Below, piece after piece: positions 8,789-18,184 of a DNA stretch of 50,769 bases (within the stretch, counting starts at the first letter, position 1; every line of letters starts with the position of its first letter). Both the position numbers and the translations under genes were made by a program. Source of the stretch: an uncultured Colwellia sp. GTDB taxonomy: Bacteria > Pseudomonadota > Gammaproteobacteria > Enterobacterales > Alteromonadaceae. The stretch is taken from positions 1 to 50,769 of the forward strand of contig CAJXQM010000019.1 in NCBI GenBank assembly GCA_913058145.1, in the 5' to 3' direction. A model generated the notes under the pieces. It was not told where the DNA came from, ran no database searches, and saw only the letters and a list, made by a program, of their open reading frames with translations.

Positions 8789-10027
8789 TTAATCAACTTT
8801 TCGTTTTCGACCACTTTCAGCTCTAATTTTATTTTCTGACTGAACATATATAGTGTCTGTTGTTGCCATGCTCGCATGACCTAAGTCTTCAGAAAGATCT
8901 TTTAAAGCGCGACCGCGCTCAATTTCCATACTTGCGCCAGTATGTCGAAGCCAATGTGTCGTCGCTTCTTTAAGTTTTATAGATTTATTTTCACCTTCAA
9001 CTTGTTTCATTCGCATAAAGGCTTGATCGAATACACATTGCACTAAACGCCTGAGATGCCTTGAGGTCATTCCTCCTTGACCACGCACTTTTTCAACCAA
9101 CACATTATTATCGCCGCTTGTTGGAAGCCCAGAAAGTCCACGCGATAAACGATAGCGTTTTAAAAAAGGCATAAAATCAGGCGGCACCGTTGTATCACGA
9201 AGCTTTCTGCCTTTTCCAAATATTTTTAACCACCAGTTTTGATCTTCATCTTGCCAGAAATGTCCCATAATAGGTGACCAATGATCACGTTCAGACAGCT
9301 CTGAAATTCGTAAAAATAACGTTTTTAATGAGGCAATTACAAAAAGGTTTCGTTCATATAAAGGGTCTTCATTGGCCATAGATACTGCTGTATCTAATAA
9401 GTATTGCCATTGAGAGCTGGATAACCTTTTCACTTCTTTTACTTGTGCATCGCTAATAAAGTGCTTGCAATCCTTTTTAGCGATTTGTGCAGGATTTCCA
9501 TGGCACAGTTCTTCACCCATCAAGTAGTTATAAAACACAATGATGGCAGTAAATGTAGACGTTAATGTTTGTTGTGATGGACGATATTTTTTCTTATCAA
9601 CCTCTTTAGATATCTGGCTTTTAGCCGCTTGCATTTTAAACGGTCGCCATAACTCATTTGAAATAAAGTAACTGTTGTTAAGTTTGAATCGTTCTTGGCT
9701 ACTGGTGCCTATCCAATTTATAGGAGGTTTCCAACAAAAGTCGGCATATTCTAAAATATCAGTTTTGCGTAATTCATTTATAGGAGATTTTTTTTCGAGA
9801 AATGACCACAATAAAAACTTCTCAATTTCATTACGAAATCTATCATAAGTATGAACAGATTTATTTCGACCCGTATACTCAAGAAATGATTTTCCCCATT
9901 GCCAATGATTTAAGCTCCATGAGGGACTGATCGCTATAAAATCATTAAGTGCTGGGTAATCAGCACTATCTAATTCACATAGTTCGGCATAAGTTGGATA
10001 TAAAGGTGCAGGAGTTATTTTTCGCAT
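8789..10027 (-). CDS. Tyrosine recombinase / phage-type integrase (about 412 aa)
   Basis: This large recombinase is unrelated in sequence to the one at 5590. It has a core-binding N-terminal half (to about residue 200) and a catalytic half with R in LFLRISELSER, K in GKGRKLRDT, HWLRHTG, LGHASMATTD and tyrosine in TIYVQSENK. The expected R-K-H-R-H-Y set is complete. The ATG at 10027 is preferred to GTG 10033; neither has a good Shine-Dalgarno. Palindromic sequences related to each other flank the gene (8558-8597 and 10077-10112). It probably belongs to a small mobile element whose other parts have decayed. Confidence 0.85.
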   Translation of the reverse strand: MRKITPAPLYPTYAELCELDSADYPALNDFIAISPSWSLNHWQWGKSFLEYTGRNKSVHTYDRFRNEIEKFLLWSFLEKKSPINELRKTDILEYADFCWKPPINWIGTSSQERFKLNNSYFISNELWRPFKMQAAKSQISKEVDKKKYRPSQQTLTSTFTAIIVFYNYLMGEELCHGNPAQIAKKDCKHFISDAQVKEVKRLSSSQWQYLLDTAVSMANEDPLYERNLFVIASLKTLFLRISELSERDHWSPIMGHFWQDEDQNWWLKIFGKGRKLRDTTVPPDFMPFLKRYRLSRGLSGLPTSGDNNVLVEKVRGQGGMTSRHLRRLVQCVFDQAFMRMKQVEGENKSIKLKEATTHWLRHTGASMEIERGRALKDLSEDLGHASMATTDTIYVQSENKIRAESGRKRKVD

Positions 10028-10076
10028 AAACACTACAGAACAAGAATTGAGATTAAAACTATTCTATTCTGCCCTA

Positions 10077-10112
10077 CCCCTTAAGTCCAATACCAAAAAT
10101 TATGGACTCAAG
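10077..10112. repeat. Imperfect palindrome, diverged copy of the 8558 hairpin
   Basis: CCCCTTAAGTCCAATACC resembles CCCACTAAGTCCGATACC at 8558 in 15 of 18 positions, and an inverted GGACTCAAG follows at 10104. It lies 50 bp upstream of the 412-aa recombinase, so the two palindromes bracket that gene. The remaining bases to 10259 show nothing else. Confidence 0.5.
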
Positions 10113-10259
10113 AGTAAGTGCCTAATCAATAGCCTTACTCATATTTCAAGTCAATAACACCTGCTGTTTTATTAATGGTATTTTCGCTATCGCTTTATGG
10201 TAGCCTATCGTATCCATGGTTATTAGCCCCCTTTTAATTAAGTGTGATAGATGAATAGA

Positions 10260-10616
10260 CTATATAAACAAGTCTTTAATGTTGGTTAAGTCGCTTTTGC
10301 CGGTACTAATTTCATCTGGTGTTAAGCCAGATAATTCATGAGGAAAAACTAACCACTCTTTAGATTCATGCACAAAATAGTCAGGCGTGATATCAACTTG
10401 TTTATTTGTTGGCTTGTACCAAGGACAAGCAACACGAACATCTTTAGGCATGTTATTACGCATTAATAACTCAAGTTGGCTAATAAGCGCTTTGATGCTA
10501 CGACCTGAATCAAAAACATCATCAACAATGAGTAAGCCATCATTAGCGTTGGCATTTTCAATGATATAATGTAAACCGTGTACTGTAATTTCTTTACATG
10601 ACTCACTGATTACTAT
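10260..10616 (-). pseudogene. Phosphoribosyltransferase lacking its N-terminal half
   Basis: The open frame runs from 10616 without a usable start. It encodes KEITVHGLHYIIENA, the PRPP-binding loop LLIVDDVFDSGRSIKAL, then RVACPWYKP and WLVFPHELSGLT to a normal-looking C-terminus. This is the C-terminal half of a hypoxanthine/guanine-type phosphoribosyltransferase of about 180 aa; the N-terminal half is absent. The frame begins inside the last codons of the upstream Nudix gene, so a deletion or insertion seems to have joined the two. An internal ATG at 10463 would give a 67-aa product without the PRPP loop. It is probably non-functional. Confidence 0.75.
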
Positions 10617-11127
10617 CTAACGCTCGCGCAATTTTCTTCAGTAGAAAGGTTTCTCTTTCAATAGATAGACCTTTTTTAGGGCTAACTTTAATTGTGTTTT
10701 CATTGTGCTGAATAGCTTCAAATATATTTACCCAAACAGGTTTCATACCGTTTTGAATTTCATGACTTTCAAATGCTGTTTCAGCCAAAGTTTTGCTAAT
10801 TTTACAGATGTAACAATATGACAGCATATGAATAATATCAAAATGCTCTTTATACCAAGGACGGTACTCTTCATATAAACCGAATTCCGATAACACCTCA
10901 ATATTTTGTGCTCCAGTCTCTTCTTTTAGCTCTCTTTTTAGACCATCCGTCAAGGACTCGCCTTCCTCAACGCCACCGCCTGGTAAACTATAATCGTGAT
11001 AACGTTCTGTATAGAGTAATAATATATTTTCACCCTCAAGGACAATAGCTCGAGTTGCTTTTCGAGTTAAACAAGTCCCTTCAAGGTCAGGAAGGCTTGG
11101 GTGTTGGGTTGATCTTAATAATTGCAT
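10603..11127 (-). CDS. Nudix hydrolase
   Basis: This 174-aa protein carries a full Nudix box, GGGVEEGESLTDGL followed by KRELKEETGA, at about residues 50-73, matching GX5EX7REUXEEXGU. Nudix enzymes hydrolyse nucleoside diphosphate-linked compounds with Mg2+; the substrate cannot be read from the sequence. The last codons overlap the truncated phosphoribosyltransferase frame. The C-terminal ~35 residues could have been altered by that junction, but the protein has a normal length. Confidence 0.88.
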   Translation of the reverse strand: MQLLRSTQHPSLPDLEGTCLTRKATRAIVLEGENILLLYTERYHDYSLPGGGVEEGESLTDGLKRELKEETGAQNIEVLSEFGLYEEYRPWYKEHFDIIHMLSYCYICKISKTLAETAFESHEIQNGMKPVWVNIFEAIQHNENTIKVSPKKGLSIERETFLLKKIARALDSNQ

Positions 11128-11498
11128 AATAAAAAGGGGTACATCGAAGAAAGAAGAGAGGCATATTACTTGTTCTTTCTATTAATAAAAATAAAGGCGC
11201 TATATTAGCACTGAACTCATTAGGTTTCATCGCCTCGACTAAACTATTTACCTGAGTTATAAACAGCTGGGAAAATACTAATCAATCATTATTTTAGTAG
11301 ACGATAACGCTTTCTAGTCTGCTTCTACTAACTACCTTAGTTCATCATCACAAACACTAATAATATCACCTCAAACAGTTAGTATTTTCGTTAATGACTA
11401 AAAATCAGGAGTTAGTGATATATATCAGTGTTTTTTATCACTAATCAGAGTTAACTACTTATTGTAACTAGATTGTTAATTCATTAGTGGAAATAACT
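11128..11498. other. Intergenic region before the nfeD operon
   Basis: This 371-bp AT-rich gap separates the divergent Nudix and nfeD genes and marks the left edge of the stress-gene block. The only clear signal is the palindromic site at 11415-11428. A TAGATT about 45 bp after it could be a -10 element, but this is weak. Confidence 0.5.
11415..11428. promoter_or_regulatory. CTGAY-N4-RTCAG palindrome (site 1)
   Basis: GTGATATATATCAG, one base from the 14-bp consensus seen repeatedly in this window; core TGAT-N4-ATCA as in FNR-family sites. It lies about 71 bp before the nfeD start. Confidence 0.6.
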
Positions 11499-12908
11499 AT
11501 GTGTAAATTTTTGGGGATATTTTGTTTTTTTTGGAGCGCTGTTATCTCAGCAGAACCCGCAACGTCATCAGAAACACAGCTATCTAAACAACTAGTAAAT
11601 TTATCTCAACAAGAAAAAAATATTACTACAAGCCAATCATATGTGCCATTATTAACCATTAAAGGTGCCATAGGACCTGCAATTAGTGACTATTTAGTAC
11701 GAGAAATAGACAGTGCTAACATGCTTAATAACATCCCTTTAATTATTATAACACTCGACACTCCTGGTGGTCTAAGCGCTAGTCTAAGAGATATTAATCA
11801 GAGTATCTTAAACTCAAACATTCCAATTGCCTGTTTAGTTTACCCACAAGGTGCACGTGCGGCTAGCGCAGGCACTTACCTATTATATGCTTGTCATATA
11901 GCCGCTATGGCTCCTGCTACAACGCTTGGTGCAGCAACGCCTGTTAATATTTCGGCTCCAATGACATCGTCTACAAAGAATAAAGAACAAGTAAGTACAC
12001 CTTCTACAATGGAGAAAAAAGTATTAAATGATGCAATCTCTTATATTCGCTCACTAGCACAATTACGTTCACGTAATGAACTATGGGCTGAAAAAGCAGT
12101 TGCAGAGGCTGCAACATTAACAGCAAAAGAAGCACTAAAAGAAAATGTCATCACCTTAATAGCCCGATCTCCACAAGCACTATTAAATAAACTAGATGGC
12201 AGAAGGATATCAATAAAACAGCAAAACATAGAATTATCATTGAATAATGCTCGTATAGTTAGCAAAAATCCCGACTGGCGGAGCCAATTTATTGCCACCA
12301 TTACCAATCCTAATATTGCCTACATATTAATGTTACTAGGTATTTACGGTTTGCTATTAGAGTTCTACAGTCCTGGCGTAGGTATAGCAGGTATCACCGG
12401 AGGTATATCCTTACTGGTCGCTTTATATGCCTTTCAGTTATTACCATTAAATTTTGTAGGTGTTGCCTTACTTTTGTTAGGAGTCGTGTTAATGCTCATG
12501 GAATCACTTATACCAAGTTTTGGTGTATTTGGTGTTGGAGGTATTGGCGCTTTTCTTATTGGTTCTATATTTTTATTCGACACAAAACTTGATCAATTTA
12601 AAGTATCGCTCCCGTTGATTGGAGGTTTGGCTTTTATATCTGCGATATTTATCATGTTCGCCCTAGGTGTTATCTACCGAGCACGAAAAAATAAAATTGT
12701 CAGTGGTCAAGAAGAAATAATTAATGCTTGGGTCACTGTAGAGGATGATTTTATTGATAATGGTTTCGTATTTTTTAATGGCGAGCGTTGGGCGGCTAGT
12801 AGTAAAGAGCGATTGAAAAAACATCAACAAGTACAAGTGAAAACTATTAATGGTTTAACTCTGGTTTTAGTACCACAAACAACAATAACAGCCAATACTA
12901 AGGAGTAA
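11499..12908 (+). CDS. NfeD-family membrane serine protease (ClpP-class, long form)
   Basis: The 469-aa long-form NfeD has a signal peptide (cut near VISAEPAT), a ClpP/SppA-like protease domain with [10 protein letters not shown] and the nucleophile S123 in ARAASAGTY, then four or five membrane segments (about residues 265-400) and a C-terminal OB-fold-like NfeD domain. Family members cleave stomatin-type proteins, and the next gene encodes one 4 bp away, a classic pair. Start: ATG 11499, with TGGAA 8-10 bases upstream, preferred over GTG 11487. It is first in a five-gene operon and is preceded by a CTGAY-N4-RTCAG site. Confidence 0.92.
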   Translation: MCKFLGIFCFFWSAVISAEPATSSETQLSKQLVNLSQQEKNITTSQSYVPLLTIKGAIGPAISDYLVREIDSANMLNNIPLIIITLDTPGGLSASLRDINQSILNSNIPIACLVYPQGARAASAGTYLLYACHIAAMAPATTLGAATPVNISAPMTSSTKNKEQVSTPSTMEKKVLNDAISYIRSLAQLRSRNELWAEKAVAEAATLTAKEALKENVITLIARSPQALLNKLDGRRISIKQQNIELSLNNARIVSKNPDWRSQFIATITNPNIAYILMLLGIYGLLLEFYSPGVGIAGITGGISLLVALYAFQLLPLNFVGVALLLLGVVLMLMESLIPSFGVFGVGGIGAFLIGSIFLFDTKLDQFKVSLPLIGGLAFISAIFIMFALGVIYRARKNKIVSGQEEIINAWVTVEDDFIDNGFVFFNGERWAASSKERLKKHQQVQVKTINGLTLVLVPQTTITANTKE

Positions 12909-12912
12909 AGTA

Positions 12913-13698
12913 ATGACACTATTATTTACTAATACTGAATTATTCACCGGCTCAATCATATTTTTACTTCTTGCGCTTTTGTTTAGTGCATTTAAAATTT
13001 TACGAGAATATGAACGAGGAGTTATATTTTTACTTGGACGATTTTATAAAGTCAAAGGGCCTGGTTTTATTATTGTTATTCCTTTTATTCAACAGATGGT
13101 TAAAGTTGATTTGCGTATTGTAGTCATGGACGTACCCAGCCAAGATGTTATCAGTCGCGATAATGTTTCAGTAAAAGTTAACGCGGTTATATACTTTAGA
13201 GTAATTGACCCGCAAAAAGCCATTATCAATGTCGAAAACTATTTACAGGCGACTTCTCAGCTAGCACAAACCACCCTGCGCTCTGTATTAGGACAACATG
13301 AGTTGGATGAAATGTTGGCTAATAGAGAGATGTTAAATGCTGATATTCAAACTATTTTAGATGTTAGAACCGACAGCTGGGGCATAAAAGTTTCTAATGT
13401 CGAGATTAAACACGTTGATTTAAATGAAAGTATGATACGCGCCATTGCCAGACAAGCTGAAGCAGAACGTACGCGTAGAGCGAAAGTTATTCACGCTAAA
13501 GGTGAAATGGAAGCATCTACTCAACTAACTCAAGCAGCCAATAAACTTGCCGAAGAGCCTGATGCAATCATGCTACGTTATTTACAAACATTAACTGAAA
13601 TTGCGGGCGAAAAAAATTCTACTATCATTTTTCCTATACCCATGGAGCTGATCAGCGGTTTAGTGAATTCTGTCAAAGAAAAAACTAAGGGATTATAA
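12913..13698 (+). CDS. Slipin (stomatin/SPFH-domain membrane protein)
   Basis: A single N-terminal membrane segment (about residues 10-28) is followed by an SPFH domain: [40 protein letters not shown] and [19 protein letters not shown] helical C-terminal part ends in [18 protein letters not shown]. At 261 aa it is of normal slipin length. Slipins form large membrane-microdomain cages, and this one is the likely partner and substrate of the upstream NfeD protease. It shares a 1-bp stop/start overlap with the downstream cytochrome gene. Confidence 0.94.
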   Translation: MTLLFTNTELFTGSIIFLLLALLFSAFKILREYERGVIFLLGRFYKVKGPGFIIVIPFIQQMVKVDLRIVVMDVPSQDVISRDNVSVKVNAVIYFRVIDPQKAIINVENYLQATSQLAQTTLRSVLGQHELDEMLANREMLNADIQTILDVRTDSWGIKVSNVEIKHVDLNESMIRAIARQAEAERTRRAKVIHAKGEMEASTQLTQAANKLAEEPDAIMLRYLQTLTEIAGEKNSTIIFPIPMELISGLVNSVKEKTKGL

Positions 13699-14153
13699 TG
13701 AAATATATCATGCTTATATTACTCATTAGTATGTCATTAGCCCTTTATAGCTGTAATAAAGGGCTTGATTCACCTCTAGGATTTAGTCTGCCTAAAGGGA
13801 ATAGTAAAATAGGAGAAAGAGTCTTTTTAGAATACAAATGTTTAGCTTGTCACTCACTTAAAGGCATTGAGGACAGCAGTATCGCAAAAAACAAAAATAT
13901 ATCTGTTCTTATTGGCAGCGATAAAACTCACCTAGTTACTTACGCTGAATTAGTCACTTCGATAATCAATCCTTCTCATAAATTTTCCCGTCCTTATTCG
14001 GACATAGAAAAAACATCGGAAGGTGTATCAAAAATGAAAAATTTTAATGATGTCATTACTGTGACAGAACTTATTGATTTAGTTTCTTTTTTACATCCCT
14101 ATTATGAATTCATTCCTTATGGACAAACCAAATATCAATATTATCCACAATAA
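13698..14153 (+). CDS. Lipoprotein monohaem cytochrome c
   Basis: The 151-aa product has a lipobox (SLALYSC, lipidated C19) and one haem-binding CLACH motif (C48, C51, H52). The N-terminal DSPLGFSLPKGN precedes the haem site. SKMKNFNDVITVTEL offers a methionine as the sixth ligand, and an unusual C-terminal tail ends in IPYGQTKYQYYPQ. The same architecture recurs in the gene at 23168-23620. It should sit on the outer face of a membrane and carry electrons; the partner is unknown. The ATG overlaps the slipin stop, so the pair is translationally coupled. Confidence 0.85.
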   Translation: MKYIMLILLISMSLALYSCNKGLDSPLGFSLPKGNSKIGERVFLEYKCLACHSLKGIEDSSIAKNKNISVLIGSDKTHLVTYAELVTSIINPSHKFSRPYSDIEKTSEGVSKMKNFNDVITVTELIDLVSFLHPYYEFIPYGQTKYQYYPQ

Positions 14154-14170
14154 TAATTACAGGAGTTTAT

Positions 14171-15559
14171 ATGAATATTAAATTTTTAGGGGCTACACGA
14201 GAAGTAACCGGTTCTTGCTATTTGGTTCAAGTTAACAACAAAAACATTCTGCTGGAGTGTGGCATGTTACAAGGTTCTTATCAGCATGAACGACACAACC
14301 GTGATCCTTTCCCTTTTGATGTCGCTGATCTAGATGCCGTTATTGTCAGTCATGCACACCTTGATCACACGGGTCGATTACCTATGTTAATAAAAGAGGG
14401 TTTTCATGGTTGTATCTATACACATAATGCCACCGTAGATTTATGTAAAATTATGCTAGTAGACTCAGGTTATATTCATGAAAAAGAAGCTCGTTGGGAA
14501 AATAAAAAACGCGAACGTAAGGGCTTAGCATTAATTGAACCTCTTTATACCACAGCAGAAGCAGACACAACATTACAGTATTTTAAAGGGCTTAATTATG
14601 ATGATGATATTGAAATATGCCAAGGTGTTAAACTAACATTTAGAGATGCGGGTCATATTATTGGATCGGCTATTGTTGAATTAACACTGACTGAAAATAG
14701 TGTAAGCAAAAAAATAGTATTTAGTGGCGATTTAGGACATAAAAACGCACCAATTTTACGTGACCCATTTAAAGTTAAATATGCTGATTTAGTCATAATG
14801 GAAAGTACTTACGGTGATAGGCTACATCGAAGTTGGGAGGATACTTGGCAAGAAATGGGTGAGATTATTGCTGATGCAAAAAGCAATAAAGGAAATATAT
14901 TAATTCCTGCTTTTACCGTTGGTAGAACACAAGAGTTACTCTATGAATTTAAACAACACTTTGAGCAATGGCAGCTAGGTGATTGGCAAATTTTTCTCGA
15001 TAGCCCTATGGGTATTAAAGCGACGAATGTTTATGCCAAACATAGCGAAGTTTACGATAATAAAGCGATAAATATTCAACAAGACCATGGTGGTATATTT
15101 GATTTACCTAATCTGCATATGTCAGAAACGACTAATTATTCAATGAAAATTAATCAAATAAACTCGGGGGCAATTATTATTGCGGGTAGTGGTATGTGTA
15201 CGGGTGGTCGAATTAAACACCATTTTAAACATAATATTTGGCGTAAAAATGCACATGTGCTTATTGTTGGCTTTCAAGCGAGAGGTACATTAGGTAGAGC
15301 ACTGGTTGATGGCTGTGAGAACATTAATTTATGGGGTGAAAAAATACAAGTTAATGCGACTATTCACACCATCGGTGGTTTTTCCGCCCATGCTGATCAA
15401 CAAGGTTTGCTAGATTGGTACCGCGGTTTTGAAAATAATCCACCCGTAGTACTCGTTCACGGCGAAGAAGCAGCGATGGAAGTACTCGCACAAAAATTAA
15501 AACATCAATACCAAGTTAATGTTATACAAGCAAGCTATAGACAAAATATTATTATCTAA
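14171..15559 (+). CDS. MBL-fold / beta-CASP metallo-hydrolase (RNA-specificity domain)
   Basis: This 462-aa protein has the metallo-beta-lactamase motif HAHLDH (H61, H63, D65, H66), GDLGH, a central beta-CASP domain, GSGMCTGGRIKHH and a C-terminal SAHAD motif, ending in the RMMBL-type domain. It resembles CPSF73/Ysh1-like nucleases. Bacterial members of this length are assumed to process or degrade RNA, but biological substrates are mostly unknown. It lies 17 bp after the cytochrome gene with AGGAG before its start, so it is part of the operon. Its link to a stress operon suggests RNA turnover under stress, which is inference. Confidence 0.9.
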   Translation: MNIKFLGATREVTGSCYLVQVNNKNILLECGMLQGSYQHERHNRDPFPFDVADLDAVIVSHAHLDHTGRLPMLIKEGFHGCIYTHNATVDLCKIMLVDSGYIHEKEARWENKKRERKGLALIEPLYTTAEADTTLQYFKGLNYDDDIEICQGVKLTFRDAGHIIGSAIVELTLTENSVSKKIVFSGDLGHKNAPILRDPFKVKYADLVIMESTYGDRLHRSWEDTWQEMGEIIADAKSNKGNILIPAFTVGRTQELLYEFKQHFEQWQLGDWQIFLDSPMGIKATNVYAKHSEVYDNKAINIQQDHGGIFDLPNLHMSETTNYSMKINQINSGAIIIAGSGMCTGGRIKHHFKHNIWRKNAHVLIVGFQARGTLGRALVDGCENINLWGEKIQVNATIHTIGGFSAHADQQGLLDWYRGFENNPPVVLVHGEEAAMEVLAQKLKHQYQVNVIQASYRQNIII

Positions 15560-15575
15560 CAAGCAGGACACATTT

Positions 15576-16028
15576 ATGTATAAACATATTTTATTTGCAA
15601 CAGAGTTGAATGAAACTAAAAGCTACATCGAGAACAAAGTCACGCAATTACAGCAGCTCACTCAAGCTAAACTGAGTGTTATCCATGTAGTAGAACCTAT
15701 ACCTAACGTTTATTACGGTGGTGTTTACGGTGTCATTCCCGGTTTAGATTCTTCAGATAGCATTGGCACTACAAGAATATTAGAAGAGCGTGCCAAAGAT
15801 ATACTGCAAGCTTTGGTTAAAAGACTCAAGCTTACAGAGCAAGACTTACATATACCTATAGGCCATACCAGTGAGGAAATATTAGCTTTTGCCCAAAAGG
15901 AAAACGTTGATTTAATTATAGCAGGCAGTCATGGTGTTCATGGTTTACAAGTATTATTAGGCTCTACCACTAATGCCATTGTACACGGGGCAACATGTGA
16001 TGTATTAGCCGTACGCTTCAAAGAATAA
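15576..16028 (+). CDS. Universal stress protein (UspA family)
   Basis: This single-domain, 150-aa Usp starts MYKHILFATEL and has the ATP-binding signature AGSHGVHGLQVLLGSTTNAIV near the C-terminus (G-2X-G-9X-G-S/T). The ATG at 15576 has GCAGGA upstream; the open frame extends further but overlaps the MBL gene. It is last in the nfeD operon. Usps of this type bind nucleotide and respond to energy or oxygen limitation, which fits the neighbouring genes. Confidence 0.93.
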   Translation: MYKHILFATELNETKSYIENKVTQLQQLTQAKLSVIHVVEPIPNVYYGGVYGVIPGLDSSDSIGTTRILEERAKDILQALVKRLKLTEQDLHIPIGHTSEEILAFAQKENVDLIIAGSHGVHGLQVLLGSTTNAIVHGATCDVLAVRFKE

Positions 16029-16088
16029 AAACAGTTTTGGTAAAAATCTTATAGATAATTAGCACCATAACTTAATTTTATACTCTAA

Positions 16089-16102
16089 CTGATAAATATA
16101 AT
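16089..16102. promoter_or_regulatory. Possible degenerate CTGAY-N4-RTCAG site
   Basis: CTGATAAATATAAT has a perfect left half and a right half with two mismatches. It lies 180 bp before the adaptor gene at 16282. It may be a weak site or chance. Confidence 0.25.
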
Positions 16103-16281
16103 AGTTAACATTATAGCCTTCAGGTAGAAGCAAGTGGTCGGTTCGCATCTCGCAACATTAGTCCTATTAAAATCTACAAAACTTGGTTTAAATAAGGGAC
16201 GGCTAGTTGTTCTCCTATGCTGGTGATAACGTATTGTTAATACTTGCTTAATTGCACGATATCAATATTTATGAGGGCCTT

Positions 16282-17457
16282 ATGATAAAGAAAATAAGCT
16301 TGGCTATATTACTTATTGCCGCTGGCCTACTTATTTGGCAGCTAAATAAGTTTGATATACTAACCGTTGAGACCGCCAATGTTGATATTGGTTTAACCGA
16401 AACAACGGTTGTTAATACTCGGGCAGGTTCTATAACTGCTTGCCAACGCTCAAAGTTAGCCCTTTCCGTCGGAGGGCAAATAGCAGCAATTAATGTCAAG
16501 GAAGGGCAGCAAGTTAAACGCGGCGACATTCTGCTTAACTTGTGGAATAAAGATCTTAAAGCGCAAGTACACTCAGCGGAAGCCAGTGTTGTCGCAGCTG
16601 ATTTTACCCAGCGAAGTTTGTGTATCGTCAATCAATCAGATCAACGTGAAGCCTTTCGTCTGAGCAATTTAATCACTAAAAATTTAGCTTCTCAAGGACA
16701 GTTTGATCTTGCTCAGGCCAAAGCCCACGCAAGCAAGGCGGCTTGCTCCTCGGCTAAGGCTAGCTGGCAACAAACAAAAGCCATGTTAGCGCAAGCACAA
16801 GCCATTATTGAAAAAACCTATTTGGTTGCTCCATTTGATGGCACTGTGGGTGAAATATCAGGCGAAATAGGCGAATTTAGTACGCCGTCACCACCCGGTG
16901 TACCTACCCCACCAGCCATTGATTTACTCACGACTGATTGCCACTATGTTACCGCGCCCCTTGATGAAGTTGACGCAGGTAAAATAGCTTTAGGTATGCC
17001 CGTTAGAATTACCTTAGATGCATTTCGTGGACAGATGTTTATGGGTAAAGTAAAACGCATAGCGGCCTATGTTCAAGATTACGCGAAACAAGCCCGTACT
17101 GTGGACATAGAAATTGTTTTTGATACGACTCAAAACCTACCAGATTTATTAGCGGGTTATAGTGTTGATGTCGAAATAATTTTGGCTAGCGCCAGTAATA
17201 GTCTACGTGTACCAACTGATGCAATTATTGACAATAATACCATTTACATTCTCAATAACCTTGGGATGATAGAGAAAAAAAATATCAGCTTAGGACTAGC
17301 TAACTGGGAGTTTACTGAAGTCACTCAAGGTTTGAAAAAAGCAGATAAAGTGATCATTAATGCCGCCAATATAGTGAATATTCGTGCAGGATTATCCGCT
17401 GTATCTACACAAGAGCGCAGACAAGAAAAATCAACAGAGTATACAAATAATGACTGA
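16282..17457 (+). CDS. HlyD/RND-type periplasmic adaptor of an ABC exporter
   Basis: An N-terminal membrane anchor (ISLAILLIAAGLLIW) is followed by a biotinyl-lipoyl-like hairpin (GGQIAAINVKEGQQVKRGDIL), a short helical hairpin, a second lipoyl half (VAPFDGTVGEISGEIGEF) and a beta-barrel domain. This is the MacA-like adaptor that bridges an inner-membrane ABC transporter to an outer-membrane channel. The ATG at 16282 has GAGGG 5 bases upstream, giving 391 aa. The stop overlaps the ATG of the next gene. Substrate is unknown. Confidence 0.9.
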   Translation: MIKKISLAILLIAAGLLIWQLNKFDILTVETANVDIGLTETTVVNTRAGSITACQRSKLALSVGGQIAAINVKEGQQVKRGDILLNLWNKDLKAQVHSAEASVVAADFTQRSLCIVNQSDQREAFRLSNLITKNLASQGQFDLAQAKAHASKAACSSAKASWQQTKAMLAQAQAIIEKTYLVAPFDGTVGEISGEIGEFSTPSPPGVPTPPAIDLLTTDCHYVTAPLDEVDAGKIALGMPVRITLDAFRGQMFMGKVKRIAAYVQDYAKQARTVDIEIVFDTTQNLPDLLAGYSVDVEIILASASNSLRVPTDAIIDNNTIYILNNLGMIEKKNISLGLANWEFTEVTQGLKKADKVIINAANIVNIRAGLSAVSTQERRQEKSTEYTNND

Positions 17458-18184
17458 TAACGCTATTATCAATATCAGTGATATTAACAAAACCTATCAA
17501 GTGGGTGAACAGCCCCTGCACGCCTTACAAAATATTAAACTTAACATTAAACAAGGTGAATATTTATCATTGATGGGCCCTTCAGGCTCTGGCAAATCAA
17601 CGTTACTCAATATGATCGGTTTACTCGATAGACCCGATACAGGTCAGTATCAACTACAGGGCGAAAACACCGAATTATTAACCGAAGAGCAACGAGCACT
17701 ACTGAGACGAAAATATATCGGTTTTGTTTTTCAATCGTTTCATTTGATCCCAAGGTTAACCGCATTAGAAAATGTTGAATTACCACTCATGTTAGCGGGT
17801 GTAAAACCCAAATTGCGTAGGGAAAAATCCAGTAAGTTATTATCTGAGCTTGGTTTAGGTAATCATCTTGGGCAATTACCTAAACATTTATCTGGGGGAC
17901 AATTACAGCGAGTCGGTATTGCCCGAGCCTTAATTACCGAACCCACTATATTGCTTGCCGATGAACCTACCGGCAATTTAGATCAAAGTTCAGGCCAAGA
18001 AGTTACCGATATTTTAGAGCGTTATAACCGAAATGGCATCACCTTGTTAGTGGTAACTCATGATCTAGCTTTGGGTAATCGCGCCCGGCGACAACTTAAT
18101 ATGATAGATGGCGTCATTGTTACTGATACGCGATTATCAACGATAAAAATTAAGCAATATGAGCAACAGGGGTCAAGTCAATGA
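17450..18184 (+). CDS. ABC exporter ATP-binding protein (MacB/LolD-like)
   Basis: This 244-aa ATPase has Walker [11 protein letters not shown]-loop [21 protein letters not shown], signature LSGGQLQR, Walker [13 protein letters not shown] and a switch histidine (VVTHD). It is of the MacB/LolD class, which powers FtsX-fold permeases. The ATG at 17450 overlaps the adaptor stop, and its own stop overlaps the first permease ATG, so the three are coupled. Unlike MacB, ATPase and permease are separate proteins. Confidence 0.93.
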   Translation: MTDNAIINISDINKTYQVGEQPLHALQNIKLNIKQGEYLSLMGPSGSGKSTLLNMIGLLDRPDTGQYQLQGENTELLTEEQRALLRRKYIGFVFQSFHLIPRLTALENVELPLMLAGVKPKLRREKSSKLLSELGLGNHLGQLPKHLSGGQLQRVGIARALITEPTILLADEPTGNLDQSSGQEVTDILERYNRNGITLLVVTHDLALGNRARRQLNMIDGVIVTDTRLSTIKIKQYEQQGSSQ

